Position numbers and translations under genes: made by a program. From the NCBI GenBank assembly GCA_035651815.1, contig DASRFB010000026.1, positions 1 to 16,178 on the forward strand: DNA of 16,178 nucleotides. Reading direction: 5' to 3'. Under the pieces are notes generated by a model that had not been told where the DNA came from, made no database searches, and saw nothing but the letters and a program-made list of their open reading frames with translations. The stretch is from VBDM01 sp035651815. GTDB taxonomy: Bacteria; Pseudomonadota; Gammaproteobacteria; Burkholderiales; SG8-39. Below are positions 7,124 to 13,179 of the stretch, in pieces; positions within the stretch are counted from its first letter, which is position 1, and each line of letters starts with the position of its first letter.

Positions 7124-7939
7124 TCAGCTCGCCAGCTTCGGCAGGCGCCAGTCGACCGGCGCCTGCCCGTGCGCGCGCAGGTACTCGTTGATCTTCGAGA
7201 AGTGCCGGCAGCCGAAGAAGCCGTTGTGCGCCGAGAGCGGCGACGGGTGCGGGCTCTTCAGGACGAGATGCCGGCGCGGGTCGATGAACGCGCCCTTCTT
7301 CTGCGCGTAGCCGCCCCAGAGCACGAACGCGAGGTGCTCGCGCTCGCGCGCGAGCGCGTGGATCACGGCGTCGGTGAACGGCTCCCAGCCGCGGTTCTGG
7401 TGGCTGCCCGCCTTCCCGGCCTCGACGGTCAGCGTCGCGTTGAGCAGCAGCACCCCCTGCTCGGCCCACGCGGCGAGATGCCCGTGGCCGGGCGGCTCGA
7501 TGCCGAGGTCGCTCTTCAGCTCGGCGAAGATGTTCTGCAGGCTCGGCGGCAGCGCGACGCCGGGACGCACCGAGAAGCACAGCCCGTGCGCCTGGCTCGG
7601 GCCGTGGTACGGGTCCTGGCCGAGGATCACGACCTTCACGCTCTCGAACGGCGTGTGGTCGAGCGCCGCGAAGTATTCGTTGCCCTTCGGGTAGATCGTC
7701 TTTCCGGCGGCCTTTTCCTTCCGCAGGAACTCGCGCAGCTCCGCCATGTACGGCTTGGAGAACTCGTCCATCAGCCGCGATTTCCACGACGGGTGCAGCT
7801 TGATCTTCGAGGCGGCGTCGTCTTTTGCGACCGGCCCCTCGACAGGCTCGGGGCGAACGGCAGGAGTGGGCTGTCGCGAGCGCAGCTTCCACACGGGGCC
7901 GAGGCCCATCTCGACCAGGCGGCGCTCGCGCGGCGTCAT
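7124..7939 (-). CDS. ung: Uracil-DNA glycosylase (family 1) with N-terminal extension
   Basis: Removes uracil from DNA as the first step of base-excision repair. Starting at ATG 7939 (ATGA overlap with rimI) it has 271 residues, against about 220-230 for usual Ung. The catalytic domain starts near residue 46 (LHPSWKSRL) and carries the water-activating motif GQDPYHG at 107-113 (D109), NATLTVEAGKAGSH at 167-180 and the DNA-intercalating loop HPSPLSAH at 231-238. The first 45 residues are unusual: MGLGPVWKLR at 11-20 resembles the leader of family-4 UDGs, which I recall from this same locus in betaproteobacteria, and VRPEPVEG at 28-35 is encoded by a short repeat of a type I recognise as dispersed. 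An internal start could remove the extension, but none with a clear ribosome binding site was seen. Confidence 0.94.
   Translation of the reverse strand: MTPRERRLVEMGLGPVWKLRSRQPTPAVRPEPVEGPVAKDDAASKIKLHPSWKSRLMDEFSKPYMAELREFLRKEKAAGKTIYPKGNEYFAALDHTPFESVKVVILGQDPYHGPSQAHGLCFSVRPGVALPPSLQNIFAELKSDLGIEPPGHGHLAAWAEQGVLLLNATLTVEAGKAGSHQNRGWEPFTDAVIHALAREREHLAFVLWGGYAQKKGAFIDPRRHLVLKSPHPSPLSAHNGFFGCRHFSKINEYLRAHGQAPVDWRLPKLAS
7835..7860. repeat. Short dispersed-type repeat (RPEPVEG-coding) inside ung
   Basis: The stretch contains CTCGACAGGCTCGGGGCGAA. It closely resembles a short repeat that I recall as scattered in many proteobacterial genomes and metagenomes, often read in frame as RPEPVEG. 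Here it is in frame on the minus strand and encodes Ung residues 28-35, within the linker before the catalytic domain. Only this copy was seen in the window. Confidence 0.6.
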
Positions 7940-8409
7940 AGGGCGATCGAGAACACGAGCGCGTCCTCGCGCCCGCCGTGCGCGGGATAATAGCCGCGCC
8001 GCACGCCGATCTGCTCGAAGCCGAAGCCGGCGTACAGGCGCTGCGCCGCCGCGTTCGACGGCCGCACCTCGAGGAACAGCACGCGCGCGCCGTGCTCGCG
8101 CGCGACGTCGAGCAGGTGCGCGAGGAGCGCGCGGCCGTGGCCGCGGCGCTGCCGCTCGGCCGCCACCGAGAGGTTCAGCAGGTGCGCCTCGCCGGCGGCG
8201 AGCATCATCACGGCGTAGCCCGCGAGGCGGTCTCCGCGGCGCGCGATCCAGCAGCTGTAGCCCGCGCGCAGCGAGTCGCGGAAGTTGCCGCGCGTCCACG
8301 GGAACTCGTAGATCGCCCGCTCGACGCGCAGGACGGACTCGAGGTCCGCCTCGGTCATCGGCGAGTAATGCGTCGCGGGTTCCGACGCGGGCCTGGGCAC
8401 TGCGCTCAT
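7936..8409 (-). CDS. rimI: Ribosomal protein S18-alanine N-acetyltransferase
   Basis: GNAT-family acetyltransferase that acetylates the N-terminus of ribosomal protein S18 using acetyl-CoA. It has 157 residues. Visible are the N-terminal ESVLRVERAIYEFPWTRGNF typical of RimI, the acetyl-CoA binding loop QRRGHG at 87-92, LEVRPSN with E114 (likely catalytic) and RLYAGFGF with Y125. ATG 8409 overlaps the tsaB TGA as ATGA, and its own stop overlaps the ung start in the same way, so the three genes are translationally coupled. tsaB-rimI is a widespread neighbour pair. An in-frame reading further upstream inside tsaB was rejected. Confidence 0.95.
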   Translation of the reverse strand: MSAVPRPASEPATHYSPMTEADLESVLRVERAIYEFPWTRGNFRDSLRAGYSCWIARRGDRLAGYAVMMLAAGEAHLLNLSVAAERQRRGHGRALLAHLLDVAREHGARVLFLEVRPSNAAAQRLYAGFGFEQIGVRRGYYPAHGGREDALVFSIAL

Positions 8410-9092
8410 GCGCGCTCGCTCGTCTTCAACGCCACCTTGTCTCGCAGGTACACGGGCACCGCGGTCGCGGCGTCGGCGCCGCGGCCGGCCGCGAACTCGC
8501 GCGCCGCGAGCCGCAGCACCGCGCGCGCCGTCGGCGCCGCCCCGGGGCGGACCGCGGCGAGCCGCCCGGCGAGCCGCTGCTCGAGCGCCTCGCGGTACGC
8601 GCCGAAGCCGCTGCCCGCGCCGGTCCAGCCTTCGCCGTCGGGCACGGGAACGGCGTCCGGGCGGTAGAGCCCGGGCGCCGCGATCTCGCGCCATTCGCCG
8701 AGCGCCCTGCGGTACGCGGCATGATACACCTCGCGCATGCGCGCATCGATGCAGGCGACGACCGAAGCGTCCCGCGCGTCGCCCGCCGCCTCCTCCGAAA
8801 GAGCGAGCAGCGTGCCGACGCCGACGACCGGCAGCCCGCGCGCGAGCGCGAGCCCCTGCGTCACGCCGCACGCGATGCGCAGCCCCGTGAAGGCGCCCGG
8901 CCCAGCGCCGTAGGCGATGCCGTCGAGGTCGGCGAGCGCGAGCCCGGCCTCGGCGAGCACGGCGTCGATCATCGGGAGCGCGAGCTCGCCGTGGCGCTGT
9001 CCCGCCGGCTCGTGGCGGAAGAACACCGCGTCGCCGCGCGCGGCGGCGACGGAGCAGTGCTCCGCGGAGGTCTCGATCGCGAGGAGGTTCAT
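8406..9092 (-). CDS. tsaB: tRNA threonylcarbamoyladenosine biosynthesis protein TsaB
   Basis: TsaB is the scaffold partner of TsaD in the complex that forms t6A at position 37 of ANN-decoding tRNAs. It has 228 residues. The ASKHA-type N-terminal motif LLAIETSAEHCSVA and the family signature GPGAFTGLRI at 64-73 are clear, followed by GVTQGLALARGLPVVGV and an ACIDARMREVYHAAY block. It is the first gene of the tsaB-rimI-ung cluster and is divergent to the TTT receptor gene, with 57 bases between the start codons. A TAGAAT hexamer on the minus strand (9105-9110) could be a -10, but it lies so close to the ATG that the transcript would be nearly leaderless; no -35 was seen. Confidence 0.95.
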   Translation of the reverse strand: MNLLAIETSAEHCSVAAARGDAVFFRHEPAGQRHGELALPMIDAVLAEAGLALADLDGIAYGAGPGAFTGLRIACGVTQGLALARGLPVVGVGTLLALSEEAAGDARDASVVACIDARMREVYHAAYRRALGEWREIAAPGLYRPDAVPVPDGEGWTGAGSGFGAYREALEQRLAGRLAAVRPGAAPTARAVLRLAAREFAAGRGADAATAVPVYLRDKVALKTSERA

Positions 9093-9149
9093 GCCGAGAG
9101 CGCGATTCTAGCGCTATGATTGCGCCTCACGCGTTCCCGAGGAGGAATC
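9093..9149. promoter_or_regulatory. Short divergent promoter region between tsaB and the catabolic operon
   Basis: The 57-base gap holds TATGAT (9115-9120, plus strand) and TAGAAT (minus strand, 9110-9105) as possible -10 elements for the two directions. Neither has a convincing -35. A strong Shine-Dalgarno sequence (GAGGAGG) lies just before the receptor ATG at 9150. No regulator gene is adjacent, so control of the operon is unknown. Confidence 0.3.
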
Positions 9150-10121
9150 ATGCGTCTTGCAGCTCTCGCGGCCGCGCTCGCCGCGCTGGCGGTGTCGGCG
9201 GCCTTCGCACAGGAGTACCCGTCGCGCCCGATCACGATGGTCGTCGCGTTCCCGCCGGGCGGCGTCGCCGACATCACCGGGCGGCCGACCGCGATCGCGA
9301 TGGAGCGCGTGCTCAAGCAGCGCGTCATCGTCGAGAACCGTCCCGGCGCCGCCGGCGCGACCGGCAACGCCTACGTCGCGCACGCGAAGCCCGACGGCTA
9401 CACGATCCTCATGGCGCTGTCGTCGATCTCGGTGATCCCGGAGGCCGAGCGGCTGCAGGGCCACAAGCCGCCTTACGAATTGAGCGATCTCGCGCCGATC
9501 GCGCTCATCTCGGCCGACCCGGTCGTGCTGGTCGTGCGCGAGGACGCGCCGTGGAAGACCGTGCGCGACTTCGTCGCCGACGCGAAGCAGCGCCCGGGCA
9601 AGATCAGCTACAGCTCCTCGGGCATCTTCGGCGCGCTGCACATGCCCTACGCGCTGCTCGAGAACGCCACCGGCACGACGCTCTGGCACGTGCCGTACAA
9701 CGGCGGCGGGCCCGCGGTGCAGGCGCTGCTCGGCGGCCAGGTCGACTCGACCGTCGGCGGCCCGGCGGCGATGATCGGGCAGATCCGGGCGAAGAAGTTC
9801 CGCCCGCTCGCGAGCTTCGGCGGCAAGCGGCTCGCGTCGCTCCCCGACGTGCCGACGCTGAAGGAGCTCGGCATCGACGCCGAGTACTACATCTGGGCCG
9901 GGATCATGGTGCCCGCGGCGACGCCGGCGGCGGCGCAGCAGCGGCTGCGCGACGGGGTGCGCCGGGCGGTGCAGGACCCGGACTTCAGGAACGCCATGAC
10001 GAAGGTCGAGACGCCGATCAGCTACCTCGACGCGCCCGAGTTCAGGAAGTACTGGGACGCCGACGCCAGGAAGCTCGCCGCGGCGGTGAAGACCGTGAAG
10101 ATCGAGGAGCAGAAGAAGTAG
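9150..10121 (+). CDS. Tripartite tricarboxylate (Bug/TctC-type) periplasmic receptor
   Basis: A 323-residue extracytoplasmic solute receptor of the TTT family. Residues 1-20 are a signal peptide ending AAFA. Family marks are YPSRPITMVVAFPPGG with D41 after the PGG loop, NRPGAAGATG, PDGYT at 81-85 and HVPYNGGGPA at 180-189. Such proteins usually bind carboxylates or amidated/aromatic acids; the ligand cannot be told from sequence. ATG 9150 follows GAGGAGGAATC, a strong ribosome binding site, and is preferred over an upstream in-frame TTG at 9120. No TctA/TctB membrane genes are in the window, so it is an orphan receptor that would need a permease encoded elsewhere. BKACE starts one base after its stop, which puts it at the head of the operon. 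Confidence 0.94.
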   Translation: MRLAALAAALAALAVSAAFAQEYPSRPITMVVAFPPGGVADITGRPTAIAMERVLKQRVIVENRPGAAGATGNAYVAHAKPDGYTILMALSSISVIPEAERLQGHKPPYELSDLAPIALISADPVVLVVREDAPWKTVRDFVADAKQRPGKISYSSSGIFGALHMPYALLENATGTTLWHVPYNGGGPAVQALLGGQVDSTVGGPAAMIGQIRAKKFRPLASFGGKRLASLPDVPTLKELGIDAEYYIWAGIMVPAATPAAAQQRLRDGVRRAVQDPDFRNAMTKVETPISYLDAPEFRKYWDADARKLAAAVKTVKIEEQKK

Positions 10122-10122
10122 C

Positions 10123-11058
10123 ATGGCGGCCGCTCAAGGCAAGGTCATCATCACCTGCGCGGTGACGGGGTCGATCCACACCCCGTCAATGTCGCCCTAC
10201 CTGCCGGTCACGCCCGACGAGATCGCCGAGGCCGCGATCGGCGCGGCGAAAGCGGGCGCCGCGATCGTTCACCTGCACGCGCGCGACGCGAAGGACGGGC
10301 GGCCGACGCAGGACCCGAAGGTCTTCATGCAGTTCCTGCCGAAGATCAAGGCGGCGTCGAACGTGGTCGTCAACCTCACCACCGGCGGCGCCCCGACCAT
10401 GAGCACCGAGGAGCGGCTGCAGCCCGCGCTGCAGCTCAAGCCCGAGGTCGCGTCGCTCAACATGGGCTCGATGAACTTCGGGCTCTACGAGATGATCGGC
10501 CGCTACAAGGAATGGAAATACGAGTGGGAGAAACCGTACCTGGCCGGCAGCGACGAGCGCATCTTCAAGAACACCTTCCGCGACATCGCCACCATCCTGG
10601 AGCGCTGTAGCGGCAACGACACGCGCTTCGAGATCGAGTGCTACGACATCGGGCACTTGTATACGGCGGCGCACTTCCTCGACCGGAAGCTCGTCAAGCC
10701 GCCCTTGTTCATCCAGTCGGTCTTCGGCATCCGCGGCGGCATCGGCCCGCACCCCGAGGACGTGCTGCACATGAAGCGCACCGCCGACCGCCTCTTCGGC
10801 GACCAGTACCTGTGGTCGGTGCTCGGCGCGGGCCGCAACCAGATGTTCGTCGCGGCGCAGTCGGCGGTGATGGGCGGGAACGTCAGGGTCGGATTGGAAG
10901 ACAGCCTCTGGCTGGGGCGCGGCACTCTGGCGAAGACGAACGCGGAACAGGTCACGAAGATCCGCCGGATACTGGAAGAGCTCGGACTGGCCATCGCCAC
11001 GCCCGACGACGCCCGCGAGATGCTGAAGCTCAAGGGCGGCAACAACGTGGCGTTCTGA
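10123..11058 (+). CDS. BKACE family beta-keto acid cleavage enzyme (DUF849)
   Basis: BKACE enzymes are Zn-dependent TIM-barrel proteins that condense a beta-keto acid with acetyl-CoA and split it into acetoacetate and a new acyl-CoA. It has 311 residues. The zinc ligands are in VHLHARD (H50, H52), with E259 in VRVGLED as third ligand, R255 and D260 at the expected spacing and E172 in FEIECYDIG. Also typical are NLTTGGAPTMSTEER, SLNMGSMNFG and QSVFGIRGGIG. The position that is glutamate in the lysine-fermentation enzyme Kce (E14, from memory) is I18 here, so a different substrate is likely. It starts one base after the receptor stop; the following small gene starts 2 bases after its own stop. 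The substrate is unknown; a carboxylate imported through the receptors is the natural guess. Confidence 0.93.
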   Translation: MAAAQGKVIITCAVTGSIHTPSMSPYLPVTPDEIAEAAIGAAKAGAAIVHLHARDAKDGRPTQDPKVFMQFLPKIKAASNVVVNLTTGGAPTMSTEERLQPALQLKPEVASLNMGSMNFGLYEMIGRYKEWKYEWEKPYLAGSDERIFKNTFRDIATILERCSGNDTRFEIECYDIGHLYTAAHFLDRKLVKPPLFIQSVFGIRGGIGPHPEDVLHMKRTADRLFGDQYLWSVLGAGRNQMFVAAQSAVMGGNVRVGLEDSLWLGRGTLAKTNAEQVTKIRRILEELGLAIATPDDAREMLKLKGGNNVAF

Positions 11059-11060
11059 CC

Positions 11061-11333
11061 ATGAGCGTCATCGAGGAGCTGGCCGCCATCGACCAGGAAG
11101 CCGAACGGCTCGCGTGCGAGGTCGCGCTCGACCCGGCGCGCCGCGCCGCGCTCGCCGCGCGTGGCCTGGAGCTCGAGACGCGCTACCTGAAGCTCATCGA
11201 GGGCTGGCCGGCGGAGCGGGTCCCCGGAAGCGCCGCCGACGCGCTGATGGACGCGCAGTTCGTCCAGGCGGACGGCGATTGCGTGAGCCTGCGCCTCGGA
11301 CATTTCATGAAAGCGAACGGATTGGCGCAATGA
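11061..11333 (+). CDS. Small protein of unknown function between BKACE and a decarboxylating dehydrogenase
   Basis: I do not recognise this 90-residue protein. The first half is probably helical (VIEELAAIDQEAERLACEV, then a helix rich in Ala, Arg, Leu and Glu up to LKLIEGW). The second half is less regular (PGSAADALMDAQFVQADGD, ending HFMKANGLAQ). No signal peptide or membrane segment is seen; the only cysteines are C19 and one near the end (GDCVSLRL). ATG 11061 follows the BKACE stop by 2 bases, and its TGA overlaps the next ATG as ATGA. The tight coupling on both sides and absence of a competing gene in other frames support that it is real. It could be an accessory subunit of either neighbouring enzyme, but nothing in the sequence proves this. 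Confidence 0.75.
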   Translation: MSVIEELAAIDQEAERLACEVALDPARRAALAARGLELETRYLKLIEGWPAERVPGSAADALMDAQFVQADGDCVSLRLGHFMKANGLAQ

Positions 11334-12385
11334 AGAAATACAAGATCGCCGTGATCCCGGGCGACGGGATCGGCAAGGAAGTCGTCCCGGAGGGCGTGCG
11401 CGTCCTCGAGGCGGCGGGCCGCAAGTTCGGCATCGAGCTCGAGTGGGACGAGTATCCCTGGAGCTGCGAATACCGGCTGAAGCACGGGCGCATGATGCCC
11501 GATGACGGGCTCCAGACGATCCGGCACCACGACGCGGTGTTCTTCGGCGCCTGCGGCTTCCCCGGCGTGCCGGACCACGTCTCCTTGTGGGAGCTGCTGA
11601 TCCCGATGCGCCGCGGCTTCGATCTCTATGTGAACCTGCGCCCGGTGCGCCTGATGCCCGGGATCCAGTCTCCCCTCGCCGGCCGCAAGCAGGGCGACAT
11701 CGACTTCTGGGTGGTGCGCGAGAACACCGAGGGCGAGTACTCGTCGATCGGCGGGCGCATCTTCGAGGGCACCGAGCGCGAGATGGCGACGCAGCAGAGC
11801 ACGTTCACGCGCAAGGGCACGGACCGGATCCTCAAGTACGCGTTCGACCTGGCGCGGCGCCGGCCGAAGAAGCACCTCACCTCGGCGACGAAATCGAACG
11901 GCATCTCGATCACGATGCCCTATTGGGACGAGCGCGTGAAGGCGATGAGCGCGCAGTACCCCGACGTGAAGACCGACCAGTACCACATCGACATCCTCAC
12001 CGCGCACTTCGTGCAGCACCCGGACTGGTTCGACGTCGTGGTCGGCTCGAACCTCTTCGGCGACATCCTCTCGGACCTCGGGCCCGCGTGCACGGGGACG
12101 ATCGGCATCGCGCCCTCGGGTAACATCAACCCGGAGAAGGCGTATCCCTCCGTGTTCGAGCCGGTGCACGGCTCGGCGCCCGACATCTACGGCAAGAAGA
12201 TCGCGAACCCGATCGGCCAGATCTGGTCGGGCGCGATGATGCTCGAGCACCTCGGGCACCGCGACGCCGGCGACGCGATCGTGCGCGCGATCGAGCGCGT
12301 GCTGACCGAGGGCCCGCGCACGCGCGACATCGGCGGCAAGGCAGGCACCGAGGACGTGGGCAAAGCCATCGCCTCGGCGATCTGA
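11330..12385 (+). CDS. Tartrate/D-malate dehydrogenase-type decarboxylating dehydrogenase (IPMDH family)
   Basis: NAD- and metal-dependent beta-decarboxylating dehydrogenase of 351 residues. It opens KIAVIPGDGIGKEVVPEG and carries NLRPVR at 102-107, RENTEGEYSSIGG at 130-142 (Y137 catalytic), ATKSN with K188, HIDILTAHFV with D221, NLFGDILSD with D245 and D249, and EPVHGSAPDIYGK. The block RENTEGEYSSIGGR and the WELLIPMRRGFDLYVN segment resemble TtuC/DmlA (tartrate and D-malate) more than LeuB. It would oxidise a 2-hydroxy acid with a beta-carboxylate to a 2-keto acid with loss of CO2. The start overlaps the small gene (ATGA). The exact substrate is not determined; 3-isopropylmalate is less likely given the missing leu neighbours. 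Confidence 0.9.
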   Translation: MKKYKIAVIPGDGIGKEVVPEGVRVLEAAGRKFGIELEWDEYPWSCEYRLKHGRMMPDDGLQTIRHHDAVFFGACGFPGVPDHVSLWELLIPMRRGFDLYVNLRPVRLMPGIQSPLAGRKQGDIDFWVVRENTEGEYSSIGGRIFEGTEREMATQQSTFTRKGTDRILKYAFDLARRRPKKHLTSATKSNGISITMPYWDERVKAMSAQYPDVKTDQYHIDILTAHFVQHPDWFDVVVGSNLFGDILSDLGPACTGTIGIAPSGNINPEKAYPSVFEPVHGSAPDIYGKKIANPIGQIWSGAMMLEHLGHRDAGDAIVRAIERVLTEGPRTRDIGGKAGTEDVGKAIASAI

Positions 12386-12398
12386 AGGCCGGGGCGCT

Positions 12399-13169
12399 CT
12401 GAGCTTCGAGATCGTCACCGATCCGCTGTTCTGGGCGCTCGCCGTTCCGGCGGTGTTGCTGAACGGGATCTCGAAGGGCGGCCTCGGAGGCGCCGCCGGC
12501 AGCGCGTCGACGCCGCTCATGGCGCTCGCCGTTCCGCCCGCGCAGGCCGCCGCGATCCTGCTGCCGATCCTGTGCGTGATGGACCTCGCCGGGATCAAGG
12601 CCTACCTCGGCCGATGGGACCGGCGGATGATCACGCGGGTGATGCTGCCCGCGGGGCTCCTCGGCTGCGTCATCGGGACGCTCACGTTCCGCGCGCTGCG
12701 GGACGACTGGATCCGCGTGCTGCTCGGCGTGATCGCGCTCGGCTTTCTCGCGTGGAACCTCGTGCCGAAGACGGTCTCGGCGCGCAAGCCCGGCGACGCG
12801 GAAGGCTGGCTCTGGTGCACGCTGTCCGGGTTCACGAGCTTCGTCGCGAGCGTCGGCAGCCCGCCGCTCCTCGTCTGGATCCTGCCGCAGAAGCTGGACA
12901 AAGCCAGGTTCGTCGCCACGCTGCTCGTCTTCTTCGCGGTGCTCAACTGGTTCAAGGTCCCGGCGTACTGGTGGCTCGGGCTGCTCGACCTGCGCAACCT
13001 CGCCACCTCGCTCGTGCTGATCCCGGTGGGCGTCGCGGGCACCTATCTCGGCGTATGGCTGCAGACGCGCATCGACGTTCGCGTGTTCTACCGGATCGTG
13101 TACGCGCTGCTCCTCGTCACCGGCGCGAAGCTGCTTTACGATGGCGTCACGGGAATCGGCTCGCGATGA
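12399..13169 (+). CDS. TSUP (TauE/SafE) family membrane transporter, apparent CTG start
   Basis: A TSUP-family permease, a group that exports or imports sulfite, sulfonates and other organic anions. The frame is open upstream of the first standard start (GTG 12453), and the extra residues SFEIVTDPLFWALAVPAVLL look like a genuine TSUP N-terminus leading into NGISKGGLGG. The only start-like codon that begins this stretch is CTG at 12399; GAAGG lies 10 bases before it. That reading gives 256 residues with about seven to eight hydrophobic segments, including FTSFVASVGSPPLLVWILPQ and LIPVGVAGTYLGVWL. Using GTG 12453 would remove the start of the first membrane helix. It lies 13 bases after the dehydrogenase stop. 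The substrate is unknown; in this operon it may move the imported acid or an anionic product. Confidence 0.85.
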   Translation: MSFEIVTDPLFWALAVPAVLLNGISKGGLGGAAGSASTPLMALAVPPAQAAAILLPILCVMDLAGIKAYLGRWDRRMITRVMLPAGLLGCVIGTLTFRALRDDWIRVLLGVIALGFLAWNLVPKTVSARKPGDAEGWLWCTLSGFTSFVASVGSPPLLVWILPQKLDKARFVATLLVFFAVLNWFKVPAYWWLGLLDLRNLATSLVLIPVGVAGTYLGVWLQTRIDVRVFYRIVYALLLVTGAKLLYDGVTGIGSR

Positions 13170-13179
13170 GGAACCCGCC

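Noticed and set aside
7118..7126. Terminator between the SRPBCC gene and ung
   Set aside because: Only 3 bases separate the stops, and no hairpin with a T run was seen.
9093..9149. Strong promoter for the catabolic operon
   Set aside because: TATGAT is a fair -10 but no -35 was found at a suitable distance, so it is only listed with low confidence.
13141..13179. ATG 13141 as the acyltransferase start
   Set aside because: It overlaps TSUP by 29 bases and adds a charged lead; GTG 13180 has AGGA upstream and leads directly into the hydrophobic segment.
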